A program made the position numbers and the translations under genes. A stretch of DNA of 5,157 nucleotides from Pseudomonadota bacterium. GTDB taxonomy: Bacteria; Pseudomonadota; Alphaproteobacteria; Sphingomonadales; Sphingomonadaceae. The notes under the pieces are model-generated. The model had not been told where the DNA came from. It worked only from the letters and a program-made list of their open reading frames with translations, and searched no databases. Location of the stretch: positions 1 through 5,157 of the forward strand of contig JAFAED010000260.1 in the NCBI GenBank assembly GCA_023424275.1, written 5' to 3'. Shown one piece after another: positions 1 through 5,157 of the stretch. Each line of letters opens with the position of its first letter. The first letter of the stretch is position 1.

Positions 1-737
1 GATGAAAGCTGGCCGTTCGCGGCGGCAAGCTGCGCCTGCGCCGATACGAGCTGCGAATCAATCTGGCTGAGTTCGGCACGCGCGGCATCGACGCGCTGTG
101 CAGGCGAACCGCTACCACCGGGAATCAGCCCGATATTCTGCGCCTCGAACGCACCGCGGCGCGCCTCGACTTCGCGCAGCGCCTTTTCGCGATCGGCGAT
201 CTGCGCGTCGAGAAACTTCAGCCCCTCGCGCGCATTCATCCGGCCGCCGCGCAGCTGGTCGTCGCGAAAAACGGTGATCAGGCTGTCGAGCACGCCCGAT
301 GCGAGCTTTGCATTGTCAGCGTCCGACAGGCTGCCGACACCGACGCTCGAGGTGATTTCGAAGATATTGTCCTGCTGCGGAACCACCTTGATATTCTTTT
401 GCAGCATCGCGACCGCGCCGGCCTTTTCACGCTCGTTCGCGCCGGCGGGCAGCAGGCCGGTGGTCGCCGCCACCTTTTCGAGGTTGCGCGCGCTGGTCAG
501 CGTTTCGCGAATCTGGTCGATCTGCTGGCGCCCACCCATCGATCCGCCCTGGACATCGTCCGGCAGGATCTCGTTGATGTCGACGAGCAGCCGGGCGCGC
601 GAATCATAGCGGTTGGGGATCGACGCGATCGCCAGCCAGCCGAGGATGCAGATGCCCCACGCCACCGCGAGCACCAGCCACCGGCGCGTCCAGACGCTGT
701 GCAGCGCCACCCGGAATTCGTCGTAAAGGCTGTTCAT
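1..737 (-). CDS. XrtA/PEP-CTERM-type polysaccharide chain length determinant (Wzz/GNVR family), C-terminus outside window
   Basis: Inner-membrane polysaccharide co-polymerase that sets polymer length and contacts the outer-membrane exporter. The frame is open from ATG at 737-735 to the left edge (245 complete codons, no stop), so it is cut by the window; family members are usually near 500 residues, so about half is missing. Visible: a cytoplasmic N-terminus (MNSLYDEFRVAL) typical of Wzz proteins, one strong transmembrane segment at about residues 20-40 (WLVLAVAWGICILGWLAIAS), then the periplasmic Wzz domain (about 43-155, with the segment RARLLVDINEILPD), and a long heptad-like, charged helical region from about 165 to the edge (REGLKFLDAQIADREKALRE), likely coiled coil. 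The GNVR motif and second membrane helix would lie beyond the edge. An AAGGA at 755-751 stands 13 nt before the start, rather far but the only candidate. It follows the export lipoprotein by 47 bp, probably in one operon. Assignment to the PEP-CTERM subfamily (TIGR03007-like) is from recalled resemblance and context. Confidence 0.88.
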   Translation of the reverse strand, partial: MNSLYDEFRVALHSVWTRRWLVLAVAWGICILGWLAIASIPNRYDSRARLLVDINEILPDDVQGGSMGGRQQIDQIRETLTSARNLEKVAATTGLLPAGANEREKAGAVAMLQKNIKVVPQQDNIFEITSSVGVGSLSDADNAKLASGVLDSLITVFRDDQLRGGRMNAREGLKFLDAQIADREKALREVEARRGAFEAQNIGLIPGGSGSPAQRVDAARAELSQIDSQLVSAQAQLAAANGQLS

Positions 738-784
738 CGCTTCGCTTCAGTCCTTGGGAGATGGGTTATCGGGCGGCGGGCCGG

Positions 785-1438
785 TCAGAACATGCTTTCG
801 GGAATGATGATCACATCGCCGGGCTGCAGCCGCACATTCGCCTTGATATCGCCGCGCTTGATCAGGTCGTTGAGCCGCAGGCCGAACTCCTGCTGCTTGC
901 CGCTGCCCTTGTCGAAGCGGACGAGTCGCGCCTTGTTTCCAGCGGCATATTCGCCGAGGCCACCCACTGCAATCATTGCGTCGAGCACGGTCATATTGGC
1001 GCGGAACGGAATCGACGCGGGCTTTTCGGTGGCGCCCACGACGCGCACCTGCTGCGAGAAAGTGCTGTTGAAGCTGGTGACGATCACACTGACGATGGGG
1101 TCGGTGATATATTGGCTGAGCTGGAGCTTGATATCCTGCTGCAACATCGTCGGCGTCTTGCCCACGGCGGGCATGTCGGTGATCAGCGGTGTCGTGATCC
1201 GCCCATCGGGGCGCACCTGTACCTTGCCGCCGAGTTCGGGGTTACGCCACACGAAGATCTGGAGCTCATCGAGCGGGCCTATGATATATTCCTCGCCCGG
1301 CCCTTCCTGGTTCTGGACGAAGGTCGCGCTGGGCAGCTGCGGCGCGGGTCCCCCGCTCGTGCAGCCGGCCAGCGCCGTTGCCGCGATACCCGAAACGAGC
1401 GCGGCGCGGGCAACGCGGAGCGAGGAGAACGAAGCCAT
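785..1438 (-). CDS. Polysaccharide export lipoprotein, Wza/EpsE-like, PEP-CTERM system type
   Basis: Outer-membrane/periplasmic export protein for exopolysaccharide, 217 aa. Residues 1-26 form a lipoprotein signal peptide: basic start (SLRVAR), hydrophobic stretch, and lipobox LAGC with the lipidated cysteine at C26. A low-complexity linker (about 27-45) leads into a Poly_export domain at about 50-125, with the hallmark YIIGPLDELQIFVWRNPEL (51-69) and VRPDGRITTPLI (76-86), then one SLBB domain at about 130-185, and the characteristic terminal LQPGDVIIIPESMF (204-217). It is much shorter than E. coli Wza (about 380 aa), lacking the extra SLBB repeats and the C-terminal membrane helix; this is normal for the short PEP-CTERM-associated type (TIGR03027-like, from memory). 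The start at 1438-1436 fits the signal peptide and has GAAAGG at 1454-1449, 10 nt upstream. It pairs with the chain-length determinant 47 bp downstream. The alternative, a generic alphaproteobacterial EPS exporter outside an exosortase locus, is less likely given the ligase and decarboxylase. Confidence 0.94.
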   Translation of the reverse strand: MASFSSLRVARAALVSGIAATALAGCTSGGPAPQLPSATFVQNQEGPGEEYIIGPLDELQIFVWRNPELGGKVQVRPDGRITTPLITDMPAVGKTPTMLQQDIKLQLSQYITDPIVSVIVTSFNSTFSQQVRVVGATEKPASIPFRANMTVLDAMIAVGGLGEYAAGNKARLVRFDKGSGKQQEFGLRLNDLIKRGDIKANVRLQPGDVIIIPESMF

Positions 1439-1611
1439 AATCAGTCAACCTTTCGAGCCGCCGGGGGTTGCCGCGGTCTGGATTCCCGCGACGGCAGCTA
1501 TTGCGTCAGCATCAGCCATTGCTCGAAAAGGGTGAACATACGGTTAGTATTGACATAAGTTTGGACCGCGCCGTGACGAAATTGTCCCGTTCAGGGACAT
1601 ATTTTAGCGCA
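1439..1611. other. Intergenic region between decarboxylase and export operon
   Basis: This 173-bp gap separates the decarboxylase stop from the export lipoprotein start. Its middle (1531-1610) is about 48% GC by hand count, clearly lower than the surrounding coding DNA, as expected for a control region. It contains the palindrome at 1583-1599, three copies of TATGT on the minus strand (1601-1597, 1557-1553, 1540-1536), and nearer the start a bulged GC-rich hairpin (TGCC/GGCA plus GCGG/CCGC with a 3-nt bulge, 1469-1496) that would fall in the mRNA leader. I could not find a convincing -35/-10 pair or a -24/-12 sigma-54 promoter reading towards the export gene. A perfect TTGACA exists on the opposite strand at 1550-1555 but has no -10 partner and no gene in front of it. 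A promoter for the export pair is likely here but not located. Confidence 0.55.
1583..1599. promoter_or_regulatory. Perfect 17-bp palindrome TGTCCC-N5-GGGACA, operator or weak terminator
   Basis: Six-base arms TGTCCC (1583-1588) and GGGACA (1594-1599) are exactly complementary around GTTCA. The site begins 12 nt beyond the decarboxylase stop and lies 144 nt before the export lipoprotein start, in AT-rich flanks. As a dimeric-regulator operator it would be well placed to control the export genes. As an RNA hairpin on the minus strand it would have a 6-bp stem and 5-nt loop, followed only by AATTTC, which is a poor U-tract, so it would be at best a weak intrinsic terminator for the ligase-decarboxylase transcript. 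I do not recognise the cognate regulator. No second copy was seen in the window. Confidence 0.45.
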
Positions 1612-2841
1612 CTAGACGAGCATTTCGCGCGCCGGTCCTTGCCCCAGGAAGCTCGCCGGGCTTGCGCTCGCCCCATAGGCCCCCGCCTGAAATAGCGCGA
1701 TCAGATCACCGACGTCGGCGCGCGGCAGCGCGACCTGATCGCCGAGCCGGTCGAGCGGGGTACAGAGACAGCCGACGACCGAGACGGTTTCGGTGGGTTC
1801 GCGGCCGAAGGCGCCCGCGACTGCGATCGGATAGTTGCGGCGGATCACGGTGCCGAAATTGCCACTCGCGGCGAGCTGGTGGTGGAGGCCGCCGTCGGTG
1901 ACAAGGAAGGTTTCGCCATGGCTGACCTTCCGGTCGACGACGCGGGTCAGATAGACGCCTGCCTCGGCGACGAGCCAGCGGCCGAGTTCCATCGCGAAAT
2001 GGCTTTTGGTGAGCACCGGGTCGCGGGCGGCCAGCGTCTCGGCGAGCGCCGCGCCGACGGCCGCGACATCGACGGACTTGTCGCCGGGAAAATAGGGCAC
2101 GCCCATGCCGCCACCCAGATTCACGAGCGGCGGCGTTTCGCCGATTTCGTTGGCGAGGCGCGCCGCAAGCGCCACCGTCTGCGCCTGCGTGTCGGCGATG
2201 GCGGCGGCATCAAGTGCCTGCGATCCCGCGAAAATATGGAAACCCTGCCAGTCGGCGCCGGCATCAATCAGGCGGCGGACAAGCGCCGGAACCTCTGCGG
2301 CATCGACACCGAAAGGCTTGGCGCCGCCGCCCATCTTCATGCCCGACCCCTTAAGGTCGAAGTCGGGATTGACGCGCACCGCGAGGCTGGGCGTCAGGCC
2401 AAGATGCCCGGCGATCGACAATGCGCGTTCGGCCTCGCGCGCGGATTCGAGATTAAGCGTCGCGCCGGCACTGATCGTCGCTTCGAGTTCGCGGTCGCGC
2501 TTGCCCGGGCCGGCAAAACTGATGTCGCCAGCGGGCATCCCGCTCGCCAGCGCGGCCTTGAGTTCGCCGCCCGAGGCGACGTCGAACCCGTCGACCAGCC
2601 GCGCCATGAAGGCAAGCAATGGGGCATAGGGGTTCGCCTTCATCGCATAGTGAAGCTGGACCTCGGCAGGCATCGCGGCGCGCCATTCGGCGACGCGCGC
2701 GGTCAGCATCGCACTGTCATAGACGAACAGCGGCGTGTCGCCCGCGACGTCGGCCAGCGCCTCCGCGCGGTCGCCGCCGATCCGCAACATGCCGTCGGGA
2801 TCGGCGCGAAATCCGCGCGGGATGGGGCCATGTGGCTTCAT
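1612..2841 (-). CDS. PLP-dependent decarboxylase, exosortase A system-associated (fold type III, DAPDC/ODC/BtrK-like)
   Basis: A 409-aa pyridoxal-phosphate amino-acid decarboxylase of the alanine racemase-like fold. The PLP lysine is K68 in YAMKANPYAP (65-74); FHIFAGSQ (201-208) holds the ring-stacking histidine region; NLGGGMGVPY (241-250) is the glycine-rich phosphate loop; ELGRWLVAEAG (285-295) corresponds to the EPGR motif; GCLCTPLD (357-364) supplies the active-site CxxxD from the partner subunit (C360, D364); FQAGAYGAS (384-392) carries the PLP-contacting tyrosine Y389. All expected catalytic residues are present. The CTPLD variant recalls the subgroup that includes BtrK, which decarboxylates a carrier-bound glutamyl group, rather than classical LysA. 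The frame is open 28 codons further upstream, but that extension lies inside the ligase and is arginine/alanine-rich; the start at 2841 has a good AGGAG 8 nt upstream and forms an ATGA overlap with the ligase stop. Substrate unknown. The name comes from a recalled family (TIGR03099-like). Confidence 0.93.
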   Translation of the reverse strand: MKPHGPIPRGFRADPDGMLRIGGDRAEALADVAGDTPLFVYDSAMLTARVAEWRAAMPAEVQLHYAMKANPYAPLLAFMARLVDGFDVASGGELKAALASGMPAGDISFAGPGKRDRELEATISAGATLNLESAREAERALSIAGHLGLTPSLAVRVNPDFDLKGSGMKMGGGAKPFGVDAAEVPALVRRLIDAGADWQGFHIFAGSQALDAAAIADTQAQTVALAARLANEIGETPPLVNLGGGMGVPYFPGDKSVDVAAVGAALAETLAARDPVLTKSHFAMELGRWLVAEAGVYLTRVVDRKVSHGETFLVTDGGLHHQLAASGNFGTVIRRNYPIAVAGAFGREPTETVSVVGCLCTPLDRLGDQVALPRADVGDLIALFQAGAYGASASPASFLGQGPAREMLV

Positions 2842-4370
2842 ACCGTCAGCTCCTGCTTCCAGTCCGCAGCGATCGCCACGCGGTCGAGCTTGCCGTTCGG
2901 GTTGCGCGGCAGCTCGTCGCGCCATTCGATGGCCTGCGGCTGCATGAAGTTGGGCAGATTCTGGCGAAGATATCCGGCCAGTCCCGCCTCATCGGAAACG
3001 CCGTCCTTGCCGCGAACGATCAGCACGATCCCCGCGCCAAGCCTTGCATCGGGCACCCCGAACGCCACCGCCTCGAAGATCAGCCCCGATGCGACCGCGA
3101 CATCCTCAACCTCGGTCGGACTGACGCGATTGCCCGCTGTCTTGATCATCGCATCGTCGCGGCCGACGAAATAGAGGAGGCCGTCGGCATCGCGGCGCAC
3201 CGTGTCGCCCGACCAGACCGCCATGCCGCCATATTCGGACGCGCGCGGCGCGGGTTTGAAGCGTTGCGCGGTGCGCTCCTCGTCACGCCAATAGCCTTTG
3301 GCGACGAGCGGCCCGCAATGGACAAGTTCGCCCGGCTCGTCATCGTCAGTCACGGTGCCGTCGGGGCGACAGACGAGAATCTCGGCATGCGGGATCGCGC
3401 GCCCCATCGAGGTCGGGTGGTCGGCGACAAGCGCAGGATCAAGGAAGGTCGAGCGGAACGCCTCGGTCAGCCCGTACATCGGATAGATATCGGCGTTCGG
3501 GAACGTCGCGCGCATCGCGTCGATCAGCGACGGCGTCAGCGCGCCACCGCTGTTGGTCAGGCGTTTCAAATGCGCTGCCGTTTCGGCAGGCCATTCAGCC
3601 TCGACGAGTTGCACCCAGAGCGGTGGCACCCCGGCAACCGTCGTCGCCCCGCGCCGCGCCACTGCCTTCACGACGTCGCGTGCGGTCAGATAATCGAGCG
3701 GCGCGACCGCAGCACCGGCAAACCAGCTCGAAAGCAGCTGGTTCTGCCCATAATCGAAACTGAGCGGCAGGACGGCGAGCACCCGGTCGTCGGGCGTGAT
3801 CCCGAGGTAGGACGCGACGCTTTCGGCGCCGAGCCACAGGTTCGCGTGGCTGAGCATCACGCCCTTCGGCCGCCCCGTAGAGCCGCTGGTGTAGAGGATG
3901 GCGGCGAGATCGCCGGGTTCGGCAATCGAAGGCGGCAGCCCCTGCCCCCCCGAATCAATAACTTCCTCACCGACTTTCAGATCCTGCACCACATAGGCAT
4001 CGGACAGGTCGCCACCGAGCATCTCGGCGCGTGCGCCGTTCGTGACGAGCAGCTTCGCCCCGCTGTCGGCGAGAATATGCGCGACCTGCGGCCCCTTTAG
4101 CAGCGGATTGACCGGCACATGGATCAACCCCGCGCGCGCCGCAGCGAGCGGCATCAGGCAGGCGAGCCGCGTCTTCCCGCTCCAGCTTGCGACGCGCTCG
4201 CCCGGGCCGCCGGCCTGCTCAAGCAACCATGACGCCAGCCGTCCGACACCGGCATCGAGTTCGGCATAGGTCGTGACCCCATCGCCGATCAGCAGCGCAG
4301 CCGCACCGGGAGCGCCGCAGCGGGTAAGATGGTCGATCGGCCTTGAAGATGGGTTTTCGGCTTTGGTCAT
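2838..4370 (-). CDS. AMP-forming acyl-CoA/ACP ligase, exosortase A system-associated
   Basis: A 510-aa enzyme of the ANL (acyl-CoA synthetase/NRPS adenylation) superfamily; it activates a carboxylic acid with ATP to an acyl-adenylate and passes it to a thiol (CoA or carrier protein). Motifs in order: phosphate loop YTSGSTGRPKG (160-170); SFDYGQNQ (204-211) in the substrate-pocket region; YGLTEA (299-304); SGDT (387-390, ATP ribose aspartate D389); GRDDAMIKTAGNRVSPTEVE (403-422) hinge and A8 core; NPNGKLDR (490-497) with the catalytic lysine K494. The protein is full length and intact. The start at 4370 is forced from above by an in-frame TAA at 4379-4377, and the next methionine (M73) is too late for the fold. 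No Shine-Dalgarno sequence precedes this ATG, which suggests a short or leaderless mRNA. First gene of a coupled pair with the decarboxylase. TIGR03098-like by recall; the acid it activates is unknown. Confidence 0.94.
   Translation of the reverse strand: MTKAENPSSRPIDHLTRCGAPGAAALLIGDGVTTYAELDAGVGRLASWLLEQAGGPGERVASWSGKTRLACLMPLAAARAGLIHVPVNPLLKGPQVAHILADSGAKLLVTNGARAEMLGGDLSDAYVVQDLKVGEEVIDSGGQGLPPSIAEPGDLAAILYTSGSTGRPKGVMLSHANLWLGAESVASYLGITPDDRVLAVLPLSFDYGQNQLLSSWFAGAAVAPLDYLTARDVVKAVARRGATTVAGVPPLWVQLVEAEWPAETAAHLKRLTNSGGALTPSLIDAMRATFPNADIYPMYGLTEAFRSTFLDPALVADHPTSMGRAIPHAEILVCRPDGTVTDDDEPGELVHCGPLVAKGYWRDEERTAQRFKPAPRASEYGGMAVWSGDTVRRDADGLLYFVGRDDAMIKTAGNRVSPTEVEDVAVASGLIFEAVAFGVPDARLGAGIVLIVRGKDGVSDEAGLAGYLRQNLPNFMQPQAIEWRDELPRNPNGKLDRVAIAADWKQELTV
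2850..2854 (-). promoter_or_regulatory. Ribosome binding site of the decarboxylase
   Basis: AGGAG inside the last codons of the ligase gene, 8 nt before the ATG at 2841-2839. It decides the start: it supports the 409-aa form over a 28-residue-longer open frame, and together with the ATGA stop/start overlap it indicates translational coupling. Confidence 0.75.
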
Positions 4371-4405
4371 CGGCTGTTAGGAGTGAAGTGATAGAGGGCG
4401 GCACC
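4371..4405. promoter_or_regulatory. 35-bp divergent spacer between ligase and acyltransferase starts
   Basis: Only 35 bp separate two head-to-head start codons, so at least part of each promoter must lie inside the opposite gene. On the minus strand a weak sigma-70-like pair can be drawn (TTCCCT at 4416-4411, 17-bp spacer, TATCAC at 4393-4388), which would give a leader of only about 10 nt, in line with the missing ribosome site of the ligase. Matches to consensus are 3/6 and 4/6, so this is only a suggestion. No plus-strand promoter was identified. Confidence 0.3.
4393..4398 (+). promoter_or_regulatory. Ribosome binding site of the acyltransferase
   Basis: AGAGGG lies 7 nt before the ATG at 4406-4408 and supports that start. 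A competing reading uses AGGAG at 4379-4383 with an in-frame GTG at 4388-4390, only 4 nt away and therefore too close; it would add six residues. Confidence 0.55.
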
Positions 4406-5157
4406 ATGCAAGGGAACGGTGAACATCACGCTAATGATGGTGCGGCACGCGCCGCAGGCTTCGCCGCGCCTTTCGACCGTGCCCTGTGGTTCGACCTGCT
4501 CGCCGCGCATGGCTTTGCCGGTCAGGGCCGGTTCGATGCCCGCGGCCAAGCCGACGCCACGACCGCATGGCTGCCACTCCGAATCGAGAAGCCCGAACAT
4601 CTCGCGGGTCTGACGAACTGGTACAGCTTCGCGATCCGGCCGCTCTATGCGGGCGGCGGCGATCGCGGCGATGCGCTCGTCGAACTCTTTCGCAATTTGC
4701 GCGCGAAGGCTGCGCGGCTGTCGCTCTATCCGGTTCGGGACGAGGAGCGGCGGGATATCGTCGCCGCGCTGCGCGATGCCGGCTGGTGGGTGAAGGCAAG
4801 CCCGGCCGGTGATCGCCACTGGCTCGACCTCGGCGAAATGGATCATGATGCCTGGTGGGCGAGCCGCCCCGGCGCGTTGCGGAGCACCGTCCAGCGCAAG
4901 GCGAAGAAGGGTATCGTCGATATCCAGCTGCTGACCGATTTCGATGCCGAAAGCTGGGCCGCCTATGAGCAAATTTATGCCGCGAGCTGGAAACCCGAAG
5001 AGGGTCATCCCGCACTGCTCCGCGCCTTTGCCGAGGCCGAGAGCGATGGCGGCCGGCTGCGCATGGGAATCGCGCGCATCGACGGCGTGCCGGTTGCGGC
5101 ACAATATTGGACGGTCGAGGACGGCACCGCCTTCATCCACAAGCTCGCGCATGTCGA
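4406..5157 (+). CDS. GNAT/FemAB-like acyltransferase (BioF2-like, Acetyltransf_6 type), C-terminus outside window
   Basis: The frame is open from ATG 4406 to the right edge: 250 complete codons and no stop. The first 18 or so residues (MQGNGEHHANDGAARAAG) are polar and probably disordered. The pattern is that of tandem-GNAT FemAB-like proteins: a first, degenerate GNAT-type half at about 23-145 (WYSFAIRPLY at 72-81; DAGWWVKASPAGDRHWLDL at 124-142), a basic linker RPGALRSTVQRKAKKG (154-169) like the conserved arginine/lysine-rich segment of this group, and the start of the second GNAT half (YAASWKPEEGHP 191-202; RLRMGIARIDGVPVAAQYW 217-235; AFIHKLAHV 242-250), which holds the acyl-donor site in relatives. 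No signal peptide or membrane helix, so probably cytoplasmic. Divergent from the ligase, with which it may share function: it could transfer the activated acyl or amino-acyl group to a sugar nucleotide or glycan precursor. Family placement is by pattern; donor and acceptor are unknown, and this may not be the same as the PEP-CTERM FemAB family. Confidence 0.85.
   Translation, partial: MQGNGEHHANDGAARAAGFAAPFDRALWFDLLAAHGFAGQGRFDARGQADATTAWLPLRIEKPEHLAGLTNWYSFAIRPLYAGGGDRGDALVELFRNLRAKAARLSLYPVRDEERRDIVAALRDAGWWVKASPAGDRHWLDLGEMDHDAWWASRPGALRSTVQRKAKKGIVDIQLLTDFDAESWAAYEQIYAASWKPEEGHPALLRAFAEAESDGGRLRMGIARIDGVPVAAQYWTVEDGTAFIHKLAHV

Noticed and set aside
1501..1520. Possible sigma-54 -24/-12 promoter on the minus strand (TGGC ... 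GC) before the export gene
   Set aside because: PEP-CTERM loci can be RpoN-controlled, so I looked, but the GC of the -12 element is off by one position and the TTG is missing.
399..1535. Plus-strand open frame of 378 codons, with a second one at 761-1558
   Set aside because: Antisense to the chain-length and export genes, which have clear family motifs; the translation is rich in R, A, S and P without domains, a GC-codon shadow.
1550..1578. Plus-strand TTGACA as a promoter
   Set aside because: No -10 element at 16-18 bp spacing, and no plus-strand gene downstream for almost 3 kb.
2842..2925. 28-codon upstream extension of the decarboxylase
   Set aside because: It lies wholly inside the ligase C-terminus, encodes R/A-rich sequence not seen in the family, and the ATG at 2841 has the better ribosome site and an ATGA overlap.
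1879..3174. Plus-strand open frame of 431 codons
   Set aside because: Antisense to the PLP decarboxylase and the ligase C-terminus, both with complete catalytic motifs; the product has no recognisable domain.
2619..4100. Plus-strand open frame of 493 codons
   Set aside because: Antisense to the ligase and decarboxylase; arginine/histidine-rich translation typical of a shadow frame.
4367..5152. Minus-strand open frame of 261 codons, with another at 4431-5102
   Set aside because: Antisense to the acyltransferase, whose sense frame has RBS, start and GNAT-like motifs; the minus-strand products match no family I know.

Overview
The window is about 5.2 kb of high-GC DNA, tightly packed with genes. 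It looks like part of an exosortase A (XrtA)/PEP-CTERM-associated exopolysaccharide locus from an alphaproteobacterium, most likely a sphingomonad (Sphingopyxis/Sphingomonas type). The assignment rests on gene content and order (AMP-forming acyl ligase, fold-type III PLP decarboxylase, short Wza-like export lipoprotein, Wzz-like chain-length protein), on the GC-rich codon use and on recalled resemblance to families named 'exosortase A system-associated'. No exosortase and no PEP-CTERM protein lies inside the window, so the link to that system is family knowledge, not something seen here.

Layout. Four genes lie on the minus strand and read from right to left: acyl-CoA/ACP ligase (4370-2838), PLP-dependent decarboxylase (2841-1612), polysaccharide export lipoprotein (1438-785) and chain-length determinant (737 to beyond the left edge). 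Ligase and decarboxylase overlap by 4 bp (ATGA) and are almost certainly translationally coupled. A 173-bp AT-richer gap with a perfect 6+6 bp palindrome separates them from the export pair, which has its own 47-bp spacer. On the plus strand, a GNAT/FemAB-like acyltransferase starts at 4406, only 35 bp from the divergent ligase start, and runs off the right edge.

How the genes may work together. The export lipoprotein and the chain-length protein are the outer- and inner-membrane parts of a Wzy-type polysaccharide secretion channel. The ligase, decarboxylase and acyltransferase look like a small-molecule pathway: activate a carboxylate (possibly an amino acid) as an adenylate and load it on a thiol carrier, decarboxylate an amino acid (possibly while carrier-bound, as in butirosin BtrJ/BtrK), and transfer the product to an acceptor that could be a sugar of the polymer. 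This scheme is inference; the substrates are unknown.

The many other long open frames, on both strands, are antisense or frame-shifted shadows caused by GC-rich codon use. No RNA genes, mobile elements or CRISPR arrays were seen.
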